Shown here piece after piece: positions 1 through 8,863 of a DNA stretch of 34,365 nt. The stretch spans positions 1 through 34,365 of the forward strand of contig CAZNEZ010000018.1 in the NCBI GenBank assembly GCA_964572475.1, read 5' to 3'. The stretch's first letter is position 1; every line of letters starts with the position of its first letter. Position numbers and translations under genes: made by a program. The notes under the pieces are model-generated. The model was not told the DNA's origin. It saw only the letters and a list, made by a program, of their open reading frames with translations, and did not search any database. The DNA is from CAZNEZ01 sp964572475 (GTDB lineage: Bacteria; Bacillota; Clostridia; Lachnospirales; Lachnospiraceae).

Positions 1-3000
1 GGTGCTATAACAACAACATTTACAGCTTCACAGGGTCTTCTTCTTATGATTCCTAATATGTACAAGATTGCTGCAGAACAGCTCCCATGCGTATTCGACG
101 TATCAGCTCGTACAGTAGCTACACAGTCGCTTAATATTTTTGGCGATCATAGTGATGTTTATGCTTGTCGTCAGACAGGTTTTGCTATGTTAGCTGAGAC
201 TAATCCACAAGAAGTTATGGACTTAAGCCCAGTTGCACATCTTGCTGCAATTGAAGGTAAAGTTCCTTTTATTAATTTCTTTGATGGTTTCCGTACATCA
301 CATGAGATTCAAAAGATTGAAAAATGGGATTACGCAGATCTTAAAGAAATGTGTAATATGGAAGCAGTTGAAGCTTTCCGTGCACATGCATTAAATCCAG
401 AACACCCAACAATGCGCGGCTCTCATGAGAACGGAGATGTTTTCTTCCAGCATCGTGAAGCATGTAATTCTACATATGATGCTTTACCAGCAGTTGTTGA
501 GAAATATATGAAAAAAGTTAACGAGAAGCTTGGAACAGATTATGATTTATTTAATTACTATGGTGCTGCTGATGCAGATAGAGTTATCATTGCTATGGGC
601 TCAATCTGTGATGTTGCAGAAGAAGTAATTGATTACTTAACAGCAGCAGGCGAAAAAGTTGGACTTATTAAAGTTCGTTTATATCGTCCTTGGGTTGCTA
701 GTGCACTCACAAAGGTTATTCCTAAGACAGCTAAGAAGATAGCAGTTCTTGATAGAACTAAAGAGCCAGGCGCTTTAGGTGATCCATTATACCTTGATGT
801 AGCAGCTACTCTTCGTGAAGCAGGAATGAATGATATTGTATTATCAGCAGGCCGTTATGGACTTGGTTCAAAGGATACACCACCTTCATCTGTATTTGCT
901 ATTTATACAGAATTAAAGAAAGATGCTCCTAAGACACGTTTCACAGTTGGTATTGTTGATGATGTTACAAACTTAAGCTTACCAGAAGTTAAACCAGCTC
1001 CTATTACATCAGCTAAGGGAACTGTTGAATGTAAATTCTGGGGACTTGGTGGAGATGGTACTGTTGGTGCTAATAAGAACTCAACAAAGATTATCGGTGA
1101 CCACACAGACAAGTTTATTCAGGCTTACTTCCAGTATGATTCAAAGAAGACAGGCGGTATTACAATTTCTCATTTGAGATTCGGTGATAAGGCTATTAAG
1201 AGTCCTTACTACATCAATCAGGCAGATTTTGTTGCCTGCCACAATCCTTCATATGTAACAAAAGGTTACAAGATGGTTCAGGATGTTAAACCAGGTGGAA
1301 TCTTTATGATTAACTGCCAGTGGACAGATGATGAATTAACAGAAAAACTTAATGCTGCTGCTAAAAAGTATATTGCAGATAATAATATTCAGTTATACAC
1401 AATTAATGCTATTGATAAAGCTATTGAAATCGGTATGGGTAAACGCACTAATACAATTCTTCAATCAGCATTCTTCAAATTAGCAAATGTTATGCCTATT
1501 ACAGATGCAATTGAATTTATGAAATCAGCTGCTAAAAAGTCATATGGTAAAAAAGGTGATGCTGTTGTTGAGATGAACTACAAGGCTATTGATGCTGGTG
1601 TAGATGCTCTTCACAAAGTAGAAGTTCCAGCTTCATGGGCTAATCCAGATGCTGATGCTCCAGCTATTGAATATACAGGACGTCCAGAGACAGTTAAGAT
1701 GGTAAAAGAACTTCTTGATCCTATTTCATTAATGGATGGTGACAGTCTTCCAGTTTCAGCATTCAAAGATATAGCTGATGGACAGTTTGAAATCGGTGCT
1801 ACTGCATATGAAAAACGTGGTACAGCTGTTATGGTTCCAGAGTGGAATCCAGAAAAATGTATTCAGTGTAATCAGTGTTCATTTGTATGTTCACATGCAA
1901 CAATTCGTCCATTTATGTTAAGCGAATATGAAGTTAAGGAAGCTCCAGAGAATATTAAACTTGCAGATACTAAGCCAAAGGCTACAGAATATAAGTATAC
2001 AATGAGTGTATCACCATTAGATTGTATGGGATGTGGAGAATGTGTTACTGTATGTCCTACACAGGCTATTACAATGGCAGCGCAGGAATCACAGGAAGCA
2101 GAACAACCAGTATTTGATTACTTAGTAGCAAATGTTGGTAAGAAACCAGGTGTACCTGCTGATACTACAGTTAAGGGTTCACAGTTTAATCAGCCACTCC
2201 TTGAATTCTCAGGAAGTTGTGCAGGTTGTGCTGAAACATCATATGCTAGATTAATTACTCAGTTATTTGGTGAGCAAATGTACATTTCTAATGCTACAGG
2301 ATGTTCTTCAATCTGGGGTGGTCCAGCAGCAACAAGCCCATATACAGTTAATAAAGACTCTAAGAAGGGACCAGCTTGGTCAAACTCATTATTTGAAGAT
2401 AATGCTGAACATGGATTTGGTATGTATCTTGGTCAGAAGACACTTAGAGATCAGGCTATTGCTAAACTTGCTAAGATTGCAGAATCAGATAAAACATCTC
2501 AGGATCTTAAGTCAGCTATTGAGAAGTTTGTAGAGACTAAAGATAGCACTAAAGAGAATTCAGATTATGCAGAGAAATTAATCACATTACTTGAAGAAGC
2601 AGCATCTGCTGGATGTGATTTATCTAAAGAAGTTCTTACTAAAAAACAATACCTTGCTAAGAAGTCCGTATGGATATTCGGTGGTGATGGATGGGCTTAT
2701 GATATCGGATTCGGTGGACTTGACCATGTACTTGCTACAGGTGAGAATGTAAATGTTATGGTATTTGATACTGAAATGTACTCAAATACAGGTGGTCAGG
2801 TATCTAAAGCTTCAAATATCGGTGCAGTTTGTCAGTTTGCTGCTGCTGGTAAGGAAATCGGTAAGAAGAGTCTTGCTGAAATCGCTATGAGTTATGGCTA
2901 TGTATATGTAGCACAAGTTGCTCTTGGTGCTAATCCAGCTCAGACTGTTAAAGTTCTTGCAGAAGCAGAAGCTTATAACGGACCATCATTAATTATTGGT

Positions 3001-3315
3001 TATGCTCCTTGTGAACTTCACGGAGTTAAGGGCGGAATGAATCATTGCCAGGATGAGATGAAGAAAGCTGTTTCAGCTGGATATTGGAATCTCTTCTCAT
3101 TCAACCCAGCACTTAAGGCTGAAGGAAAGAATCCATTTACATTAACATCTAAACCAGGTGATGGAACATATCAGGAATTCCTTAATAACGAAACACGTTA
3201 TACACGTCTTACACGTTCATTCCCAGAGCGTGCTGAAAAACTCTTTGCTGCATCTGAAAAAGCTGCTGCAGATCGTTATGAGCATTTATTAAAGTTAGTA
3301 GAATTTTATAAATAA
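1..3315 (+). CDS. nifJ: Pyruvate:ferredoxin (flavodoxin) oxidoreductase, 5'-truncated by window edge
   Basis: The enzyme oxidises pyruvate with CoA to acetyl-CoA and CO2 and reduces ferredoxin; it is the main pyruvate-cleaving enzyme of strict anaerobes. The reading frame is open from base 1 (GAITTTFTASQG, a typical PFOR segment), so the apparent ATG at 46 is internal and about 70-80 N-terminal residues lie outside the window. 1104 residues are visible; the family is about 1170-1180. Numbered from base 1, two [4Fe-4S] ferredoxin clusters sit at about residue 620 (CIQCNQC) and 675 (CMGCGEC). A further Cys pair, CAGC, is at about 740, and the thiamine-diphosphate region GDGWAYDIGFGG is near 895, followed by the conserved YSNTGGQ. 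The gene stops with TAA just before a strong terminator, so it is probably the last or only gene of its transcript. No frameshift seen. Confidence 0.97.
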   Translation, partial: GAITTTFTASQGLLLMIPNMYKIAAEQLPCVFDVSARTVATQSLNIFGDHSDVYACRQTGFAMLAETNPQEVMDLSPVAHLAAIEGKVPFINFFDGFRTSHEIQKIEKWDYADLKEMCNMEAVEAFRAHALNPEHPTMRGSHENGDVFFQHREACNSTYDALPAVVEKYMKKVNEKLGTDYDLFNYYGAADADRVIIAMGSICDVAEEVIDYLTAAGEKVGLIKVRLYRPWVASALTKVIPKTAKKIAVLDRTKEPGALGDPLYLDVAATLREAGMNDIVLSAGRYGLGSKDTPPSSVFAIYTELKKDAPKTRFTVGIVDDVTNLSLPEVKPAPITSAKGTVECKFWGLGGDGTVGANKNSTKIIGDHTDKFIQAYFQYDSKKTGGITISHLRFGDKAIKSPYYINQADFVACHNPSYVTKGYKMVQDVKPGGIFMINCQWTDDELTEKLNAAAKKYIADNNIQLYTINAIDKAIEIGMGKRTNTILQSAFFKLANVMPITDAIEFMKSAAKKSYGKKGDAVVEMNYKAIDAGVDALHKVEVPASWANPDADAPAIEYTGRPETVKMVKELLDPISLMDGDSLPVSAFKDIADGQFEIGATAYEKRGTAVMVPEWNPEKCIQCNQCSFVCSHATIRPFMLSEYEVKEAPENIKLADTKPKATEYKYTMSVSPLDCMGCGECVTVCPTQAITMAAQESQEAEQPVFDYLVANVGKKPGVPADTTVKGSQFNQPLLEFSGSCAGCAETSYARLITQLFGEQMYISNATGCSSIWGGPAATSPYTVNKDSKKGPAWSNSLFEDNAEHGFGMYLGQKTLRDQAIAKLAKIAESDKTSQDLKSAIEKFVETKDSTKENSDYAEKLITLLEEAASAGCDLSKEVLTKKQYLAKKSVWIFGGDGWAYDIGFGGLDHVLATGENVNVMVFDTEMYSNTGGQVSKASNIGAVCQFAAAGKEIGKKSLAEIAMSYGYVYVAQVALGANPAQTVKVLAEAEAYNGPSLIIGYAPCELHGVKGGMNHCQDEMKKAVSAGYWNLFSFNPALKAEGKNPFTLTSKPGDGTYQEFLNNETRYTRLTRSFPERAEKLFAASEKAAADRYEHLLKLVEFYK

Positions 3316-3348
3316 GACGAAATATATATTTAGTTAATAATTAGATAG

Positions 3349-3385
3349 AAAGTGCTTGCGCCAATGTGCGCAAGCACTTTTTTAC
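3349..3385 (+). terminator. Rho-independent terminator of nifJ
   Basis: Perfect 13-bp stem, 3349-3361 with 3368-3380, core AGTGCTTGCGC, 6-nt loop, followed by a T-rich tract. It lies 33 bases after the nifJ stop. Confidence 0.93.
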
Positions 3386-3415
3386 TTTTTTATAGGAAAG
3401 TACGCAGAATATTCC

Positions 3416-3433
3416 ACTTATATTCATATAAGT
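3416..3433. promoter_or_regulatory. Perfect palindrome upstream of the lytTR promoter, candidate operator
   Basis: ACTTATAT-TC-ATATAAGT is a perfect 8-bp inverted repeat with a 2-bp spacer, 19 bases upstream of the candidate -35 box. The position suits an activator or autoregulatory site, possibly for the LytTR protein encoded next. That assignment is inference: LytTR proteins usually bind direct repeats rather than a tight palindrome. Confidence 0.4.
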
Positions 3434-3452
3434 ACCATCTATATATAATTAG

Positions 3453-3481
3453 TTGCGATATAGAAAAGAGGGATATATAAT
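3453..3481 (+). promoter_or_regulatory. Sigma-A promoter of the lytTR-DUF3021-ABC operon
   Basis: TTGCGA (3453-3458), 17-bp spacer, TATAAT (3476-3481). The predicted start near 3488 would leave only about 15 nt before the TTG start codon, including the GGAGGTG ribosome site at 3491-3497. A second TATAAT at 3444-3449 has a weaker -35 and is an alternative. Confidence 0.6.
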
Positions 3482-3502
3482 GTATTTATTGGAGGTGAAA
3501 CC

Positions 3503-3943
3503 TTGAAAGTTGAACTTAAGATCGATCAGGAAGTTAAAGAAACAAAAGTAACAATTGAGGCATTTTCAAGAGATGAAGAAGTTAATGATTTAATTAACTA
3601 TTTGTCTCATGATTATGAGGATTCAATTAAAGGATACATAGATCAGGAAATGTATATTATTAAAGAAGAAGACATTTTACACATATTTGCTGAAAAACAG
3701 AAGGTTGTAGCTATAACAAGGAATGGAAGGTATATTATACATTCAAGGTTATATGAATTAGAAGAGAGATTAAATAAGAGACTTTTTGTTAGGATTTCTA
3801 ATTCAGAGATAATAAATGTTAAGAAGATTCTTAGATTAGATGCATCTTTATCAGGTACTATTGCTGTATATATAGAAGGAGATATTAAGACCTATGCATC
3901 TAGGAGATATGTGCCAAAGATTAAGAAAATATTAGGATTGTGA
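3503..3943 (+). CDS. LytTR-family DNA-binding transcriptional regulator
   Basis: 146-residue protein with no receiver domain. The C-terminal ~95 residues form a LytTR DNA-binding domain: an N-terminal strand region, then FVRISNSEIINVKKI and a final SRRYVPKIKKILGL, the typical LytTR ending. The first ~45 residues (KVELKIDQEVKETKVTIEA...) are a short extension seen in stand-alone LytTR regulators. I chose the TTG at 3503 because GGAGGTG lies 5-6 bases upstream and no better in-frame start exists. Stand-alone LytTR regulators of this kind are regularly encoded with a DUF3021 membrane protein, which is thought to sense or sequester them, and with an ABC-2 exporter; exactly that order follows. Likely role: controlling the downstream transporter, perhaps in response to a peptide or membrane stress. 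The ligand cannot be read from sequence. Confidence 0.88.
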   Translation: MKVELKIDQEVKETKVTIEAFSRDEEVNDLINYLSHDYEDSIKGYIDQEMYIIKEEDILHIFAEKQKVVAITRNGRYIIHSRLYELEERLNKRLFVRISNSEIINVKKILRLDASLSGTIAVYIEGDIKTYASRRYVPKIKKILGL

Positions 3944-3953
3944 GGCGCTGGTG

Positions 3954-4445
3954 ATGAAAGATAGAATAAAAGATATACTTATTAGATTCATAATTGGAGT
4001 AATTGTTGGCAATTCAATAGGGTTCGTTGTAAATATTATTGTATCTTTATGCATAGGTGATGGCGAATATTTACCAGTTATGCCACAGCTAGAAGCAATT
4101 ATGCCAAATGAAATGTCTGCGGTAATGCTGCAAACAGCATTACTTGGAATTATAGGAGCAGCATTTTCAGAAGCAAGTATGATCTTTGATATTGCAAGAA
4201 TTGGATTTGTAAAACAATGTCTTATACATTTTGCAATAACAGCAGTAATATATGTTCCATTTGTTTATATATGTTATTTTCCTAATGGCAAAAATTGGAT
4301 TCTAATAATGTTAGCTAATATTATATTTACTTATACAGTTAATTGGTATGCACAATATCGCAGAAATTGTAAGGATGTTCATGAAATAAATGAACGAATT
4401 AAGGAGGTTAGAGATGGTATCGATAGAAATAAACAATCTGAGTAA
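3954..4445 (+). CDS. DUF3021 family membrane protein, partner of the LytTR regulator
   Basis: 163 residues with four predicted membrane spans (roughly residues 9-30, 55-75, 88-110, 118-136) and a basic/acidic cytoplasmic tail (KDVHEINERIKEVRDGIDR). The arrangement matches DUF3021, whose genes sit next to stand-alone LytTR regulators. The start is either GTG 3951 or ATG 3954; I prefer ATG because the GAGG at 3942-3945 is then 8 bases away. It begins 10 bases after the lytTR stop, and its last 32 bases overlap the ABC ATPase gene, so the genes are translationally coupled. Its biochemical role is not established. By analogy with other LytTR/membrane-inhibitor pairs it may hold the regulator at the membrane, but that is inference. 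Confidence 0.8.
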   Translation: MKDRIKDILIRFIIGVIVGNSIGFVVNIIVSLCIGDGEYLPVMPQLEAIMPNEMSAVMLQTALLGIIGAAFSEASMIFDIARIGFVKQCLIHFAITAVIYVPFVYICYFPNGKNWILIMLANIIFTYTVNWYAQYRRNCKDVHEINERIKEVRDGIDRNKQSE

Positions 4446-5169
4446 AAATTATGGAAAAAAGGCAGCGGTAAAAGATCTTAATCTTCAGGTTAACAGTGGA
4501 GAATTGCTAGGCTTTCTGGGTGTAAATGGAGCAGGAAAGACAACAACAATAAAGATGTTATCCTGTCTTACTAGACCTACAAGTGGAGATGCTAAACTAA
4601 ATGGCTACAGTATTCTTACTGATTTTGAAAAAGTCAAAAGCATAATAGGAGTATCTCCACAGGAGACAGCAATTGCACCTAATTTGACGGTCAGAGAAAA
4701 TCTGGAATTAATGGCTGGAGTTCATGGAATGTCCAAAAATGAAGTGAAAGAAAGAACGGATGAGATGATATCTACATTTTTCTTAGAAAAGGTAGCAAAA
4801 CAACGTAGTAAAACATTATCGGGTGGATGGCAAAGAAGATTAAGTATAGCAATGGCATTAATTAGTAAGCCAGATATATTGTTCCTTGATGAACCTACAC
4901 TTGGACTTGATGTAGTTGCAAGAAGGGAGCTATGGAATACAATTGGTAAATTAAAGGGCAAAGTAACAATAATGCTTACAACGCATTATCTAGAAGAGGC
5001 AGAGGCATTGTCTGATAGAATATGTATTATGAAAGATGGAGAATTGGCAGCATGTGGAACAGTTTCTGAACTTAATGAGACTGCAGGCTGTTCCAAGTTT
5101 GAGGACACATTTATTAAATTTGTTATGGAAGGAGATGAGAATTATGAGAACAGCGGTATATGCAAATAG
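4414..5169 (+). CDS. ABC transporter ATP-binding protein, ABC-2 / CcmA type
   Basis: 251-residue nucleotide-binding subunit that would energise the permease encoded next. Visible motifs are Walker A GVNGAGKTTT, the ABC signature LSGGWQRR, Walker B ILFLDEPT and the switch histidine in MLTTHYLEEAE. This is the profile of drug, lantibiotic or antibiotic exporters of the ABC-2 class. The start is ATG 4414 because AAGGAGG lies at 4401-4407. A longer in-frame version from 4390 lacks a ribosome site and only repeats DUF3021 coding sequence. It overlaps DUF3021 by 32 bases and the permease by 26, so all four genes form one coupled operon. The substrate is unknown; the LytTR neighbour points to a peptide, an antibiotic or a lipid-active compound. 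Confidence 0.93.
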   Translation: MVSIEINNLSKNYGKKAAVKDLNLQVNSGELLGFLGVNGAGKTTTIKMLSCLTRPTSGDAKLNGYSILTDFEKVKSIIGVSPQETAIAPNLTVRENLELMAGVHGMSKNEVKERTDEMISTFFLEKVAKQRSKTLSGGWQRRLSIAMALISKPDILFLDEPTLGLDVVARRELWNTIGKLKGKVTIMLTTHYLEEAEALSDRICIMKDGELAACGTVSELNETAGCSKFEDTFIKFVMEGDENYENSGICK

Positions 5170-5875
5170 GACGACTAAAGAAATACTAAGGGACCCACTT
5201 AATTTATCTTTTGGAATTGGATTTCCATTAGTTATTTTATTCCTGTTAACAGCTATTCAAAATAATATTCCAGTATCACTTTTTGAACTTGATAAGCTTA
5301 CACCAGGAATCGCAGTATTTGGATTATCATTCATATCACTATTCTCAGCTACATTAATATCTAAGGATAGAATGTCTTCAATGCTTACAAGAATGTTTAC
5401 AACACCTATGAAGTCCAAAGATTATATAATAGGATATACATTGCCGCTTTTGCCCATGTCAGTAGCACAGTCGGTAGTTTGTTATGCGGTTTCCATTGCT
5501 TTGGGTATGAAGTTTACTATAAATGTATTATTAGCAATTTTGTTAATAATTCCGACTGCAGTTATTTTTATAGCAATAGGATTAATATGTGGAAGTTTGT
5601 TTAATGATAAACAGGTCGGTGGAATATGTGGAGCATTATTAACTAATCTTGTTGCATGGCTTAGTGGTACTTGGTTTGACTTAGAACTTGTAGGGGGGGC
5701 GTTTGAAAAAATATCATATTCATTACCATTTGTTCATGCAGTAGATATGTCAAGAGCAGCGATTAATGGCGATTACCAGAATATTTTTCCTCATATATGG
5801 TGGGTTCTTGTATATGCAGTAGTATTAATGATAATAGCAATATTAGTTTTTAAACATAAGATGAAATGTGACTAA
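5144..5875 (+). CDS. ABC-2 type transporter permease
   Basis: 243-residue membrane protein with about six spans, for example NLSFGIGFPLVILFLLTAI near the N terminus, LTPGIAVFGLSFISLFSATL, TLPLLPMSVAQSVVCYAVSI, VLLAILLIIPTAVIFIAIGL, a hydrophobic stretch near VGGICGALLTNLVAWLSG and the final VLVYAVVLMIIAILVF. This layout fits the ABC-2 permease family. The start is ATG 5144 with AAGGAG at 5129-5134. The ATG at 5135 touches the ribosome site, and the longer frame from 5036 merely re-reads the ATPase gene. Last gene of the LytTR operon, followed by a terminator. Probably pairs with the preceding ATPase as a dimeric exporter. Confidence 0.9.
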   Translation: MRTAVYANRTTKEILRDPLNLSFGIGFPLVILFLLTAIQNNIPVSLFELDKLTPGIAVFGLSFISLFSATLISKDRMSSMLTRMFTTPMKSKDYIIGYTLPLLPMSVAQSVVCYAVSIALGMKFTINVLLAILLIIPTAVIFIAIGLICGSLFNDKQVGGICGALLTNLVAWLSGTWFDLELVGGAFEKISYSLPFVHAVDMSRAAINGDYQNIFPHIWWVLVYAVVLMIIAILVFKHKMKCD

Positions 5876-5911
5876 ATATAAGAAACAACATATAAAAGAA
5901 TATAATAAATT

Positions 5912-5939
5912 AAGGCAGGCTAGAAAAAGCCTGCTTTTT
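5912..5939 (+). terminator. Rho-independent terminator of the LytTR-ABC operon
   Basis: Stem 5912-5921 with 5928-5937 (core GCAGGCT/AGCCTGC), 6-nt loop, T5 run ending at 5939. It begins 36 bases after the permease stop. Confidence 0.88.
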
Positions 5940-5954
5940 CTATGAAAAAATCTA

Positions 5955-5982
5955 GTTACAAGGTAAAAAAGTCTGATATAAT
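5955..5982 (+). promoter_or_regulatory. Extended -10 promoter for the REC-EAL gene
   Basis: TGATATAAT is an extended -10 with consensus hexamer TATAAT at 5977-5982. A weak -35 GTTACA (5955-5960) sits 16 bp upstream. The predicted start near 5989 leaves a ~55-nt leader and supports ATG 6044 rather than the upstream in-frame ATG at 5942, which precedes the promoter. Confidence 0.6.
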
Positions 5983-6043
5983 GAAAGAGATGTATATTGG
6001 ATGGGAAAGAGCAAATTTAAGATACAGTAAAGGATGTGAATGC

Positions 6044-8863
6044 ATGTCACAAATATTTGGAATTTTAATTGTTGATGACCAGGAAATTAATAGAGCCATT
6101 TTAAAAAACATTTTTGCACTTGAATATAATGTTTATGAAGCAGAGTGCGGCGTTGATGCCTTAAAAATATTAGAAGAAGGTAATGATATAGATGTGATTC
6201 TCTTAGACATACTGATGCCTAAGATGAATGGACTTGAGTTTTTAAATATAATTAAAAAGAATGAGGAGTTTTCAAAGATTCCAGTTATTGTTAATACTGG
6301 TCAGAATACCCATGAGCAGGAAATAAAAGCATTAGATCTTGGCGCTGATGATTTTATATCTAAGCCATATGATTCTCAGGTAATAAAAAGAAGAGTTAAG
6401 AATCTTGTTCAAAAGTATAGATTTGAAAGAAAACAGATAGAAGAGGCATTAAGAGATACTTCTGAGAGATTGGAGATACTTATAGATACGGTTCCAGGCG
6501 GAATTGGGATATTTGAGTTAAATAACGGATTTAAAAATATATATTATAATGATGGATTCTGTGAACTATTAGGATATACACAGAATGAGATGAATATAAT
6601 TAAAAAGAACGGAATAGATAGTTGCATTTATAAAGAAGATAAACATCGTTTAATAAATGATATTGCTAAAAGAGATGAAAGAGGATTAATTTACCACAAT
6701 AATATAAGACTAATTAAAAAAGATGGAAGTCTTATATGGGTTGGTCTATCCGCTAAGAAACTTAAAAGCAGCAATGGAAGAGACACATATCATACAGTAT
6801 TTCTTGATATGACTGAAGAAAAAGAAGCTGAAGAGAAGCTGGTTAATTCACTTAGAGAGTTAAGATATAAAACAGAGAGAGATAGTCTTACAGGTATTTA
6901 TAATAGAGAGATATTTTATGAAAGAACTAAGACTATGATAAACTCTGATTTAAATAAGCAATATATTATATTGATGTGGAATATTGATAAATTTAAAGTA
7001 ATCAATGAATTGTTTGGAAGTGAGGTTGGAGATCAGGTTTTAATTGAATTTGCAACATTTTTGAGGAATAGAATTGGATACAAAGGTACATATGCAAGAA
7101 TGGAAGCTGATCATTTTGCCACATGTACAACTAAGGATTTTATTGATGATAATATAGAACCAATAAAAAGGTTTTTTGATAATATTTCTGTACTTAGTAG
7201 CGCTAATTACAGAGTTTTAGCACATGCAGGAGTATATGAGATTATAGATGTTAATATGCCAGTTAATCTAATGTGTGACAGAGCTAATCTTGCATTACAT
7301 ACAGTTAGTGGCAATTATATGCAGAGATTTGCGTACTATGATGAAAATCTCCAAAAAGCTATGATGTATGAGCAGGAATTAATAGGTGAAATGGAAAATG
7401 CATTAAAAGAGAATCAATTTTACATTAATATTCAGCCTATAGTATCTACCGATAATACAGAGATTATAAGTGCAGAAGCACTTGTTAGATGGAATCATCC
7501 TACATTGGGATTTATTTCTCCAGGAGTTTTTATCCCATTATTTGAAAAAAATGGATTTATCACAAAGCTTGACAGATATGTATGGAGAAAAGTATGTGAA
7601 TTCTTATCATTTAACAAGAATAGTGGAGTTAATAATGTTCCGATTTCGGTAAATGTATCAAGAGTTAATTTTTATGATGTTGATTTATGCCAATACATCA
7701 TAGAATTAATTGAAGAATTTCACATTGAACCTGAATTGTTAAAACTTGAGATAACAGAAAGCGCCTATACAGATAATCCAAGTCAGTTATTGAGTATAAT
7801 GAGTATTTTTCAGGCTAAAGGTTTTAAAATACTTATGGACGATTTTGGAAGTGGCTATTCTTCACTTAATATGCTCAAAGAAGTTCCAGTAGATATTCTT
7901 AAGATAGATATGAAATTTATTGAAGATATGGAGGATTCAGAGAGGTCTTGTAATATTCTTTTTAGTATGATTCAGATGGGTAAAAGTCTGAATATGGACA
8001 TAGTAGCAGAGGGCGTTGAAACTAAGAGGCAGTTTGAATTGTTGTCCAGTATGGGATGCGACTATATTCAAGGATACTATTTTTCTAAGCCAGTTTCAGA
8101 AAATGATTTTAGAGATGCTCTTTTAGATAAAGAGAGAAATATAATTAAAAAACGTATTTCTACCAGAAGAAAAGGCATTCTTGTAGTAGATGATATAGAA
8201 ATTAACAGAGCGTCTATAATGGCTAATCTTGAAGAAAAATTTCATATTTTAGAAGCGTCTAATGGAAAAGAAGCCTTAAAGCTTCTTGACAAATCATTTG
8301 CAGAAGTGAATCTTATTATTACAGATATAATGATGCCTAAGATGAATGGCTTTGAATTGCTGATAGAACTTAAAAAAAGTGTACTATATAAGAATATTCC
8401 AGTTATTGTTATTACAGGACTTAATGAGATTGATAAAGAAATAATGGCATTAGAACTGGGGGCTATTGATGTAATAATAAAACCATTTGAACCCATAGTA
8501 TTAATGAAGCGTATTGAGAATCTACTTATGGCTTCAACAAAGGAAAATATATTTGCTCAAGTGCAGGCACATGGAAAATATGGTATTGAAAAACGTCAGA
8601 TAAGTGATATAGTTAATGATGAAATAGTTGGTATTTGCAGACTTAGATTATATAACAGCATTGAATTTAAGGTTAGTGGCGTTGTGTACGTTAATGATGA
8701 GTACTTTTCGATTCATGAGGTAAAAAAGCTGGATATTAACAAATTGATTAATCCGGATTTTATGATGTCTAATGTGGTGGAAAGCGATTTAGCGGAAATT
8801 AAGTTGAACTACGAACAAGCAGTAAAAGAAAAAAATCTGGGTTTCAAAATAGATATAAAATAA
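6044..8863 (+). CDS. Dual-receiver PAS-GGDEF-EAL response regulator (probable c-di-GMP phosphodiesterase)
   Basis: 939 residues, cytoplasmic, no membrane span. Order: receiver 1 (residues 5-125; DD11-12, phospho-acceptor D55 in LLDILMPKMNG, K107), PAS (~143-260), degenerate GGDEF (~278-440), EAL (~445-695), receiver 2 (~710-830; D761, K813), and an N-terminal half of another PAS. The GGDEF motif reads RMEADHF (352-358) instead of R[YF]GGDEF, so cyclase activity is unlikely. The EAL domain keeps its metal and catalytic residues: EAL 478-480, N537, E569, DD599-600, K620, E656, Q676. It should therefore hydrolyse c-di-GMP. The start is ATG 6044 with AAAGGATG upstream; a 34-residue extension to 5942 is unlikely. 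The C terminus appears cut by a -1 shift at an A7 tract (8829-8835): the missing PAS half continues in another frame to 8976. Confidence 0.93.
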   Translation: MSQIFGILIVDDQEINRAILKNIFALEYNVYEAECGVDALKILEEGNDIDVILLDILMPKMNGLEFLNIIKKNEEFSKIPVIVNTGQNTHEQEIKALDLGADDFISKPYDSQVIKRRVKNLVQKYRFERKQIEEALRDTSERLEILIDTVPGGIGIFELNNGFKNIYYNDGFCELLGYTQNEMNIIKKNGIDSCIYKEDKHRLINDIAKRDERGLIYHNNIRLIKKDGSLIWVGLSAKKLKSSNGRDTYHTVFLDMTEEKEAEEKLVNSLRELRYKTERDSLTGIYNREIFYERTKTMINSDLNKQYIILMWNIDKFKVINELFGSEVGDQVLIEFATFLRNRIGYKGTYARMEADHFATCTTKDFIDDNIEPIKRFFDNISVLSSANYRVLAHAGVYEIIDVNMPVNLMCDRANLALHTVSGNYMQRFAYYDENLQKAMMYEQELIGEMENALKENQFYINIQPIVSTDNTEIISAEALVRWNHPTLGFISPGVFIPLFEKNGFITKLDRYVWRKVCEFLSFNKNSGVNNVPISVNVSRVNFYDVDLCQYIIELIEEFHIEPELLKLEITESAYTDNPSQLLSIMSIFQAKGFKILMDDFGSGYSSLNMLKEVPVDILKIDMKFIEDMEDSERSCNILFSMIQMGKSLNMDIVAEGVETKRQFELLSSMGCDYIQGYYFSKPVSENDFRDALLDKERNIIKKRISTRRKGILVVDDIEINRASIMANLEEKFHILEASNGKEALKLLDKSFAEVNLIITDIMMPKMNGFELLIELKKSVLYKNIPVIVITGLNEIDKEIMALELGAIDVIIKPFEPIVLMKRIENLLMASTKENIFAQVQAHGKYGIEKRQISDIVNDEIVGICRLRLYNSIEFKVSGVVYVNDEYFSIHEVKKLDINKLINPDFMMSNVVESDLAEIKLNYEQAVKEKNLGFKIDIK

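Noticed and set aside
5942..6043. In-frame 34-residue N-terminal extension of the EAL protein.
   Set aside because: The ATG at 5942 lies in the terminator T run and before the -10 box at 5977-5982. It has no ribosome site, and receiver domains normally start near the ATG at 6044.
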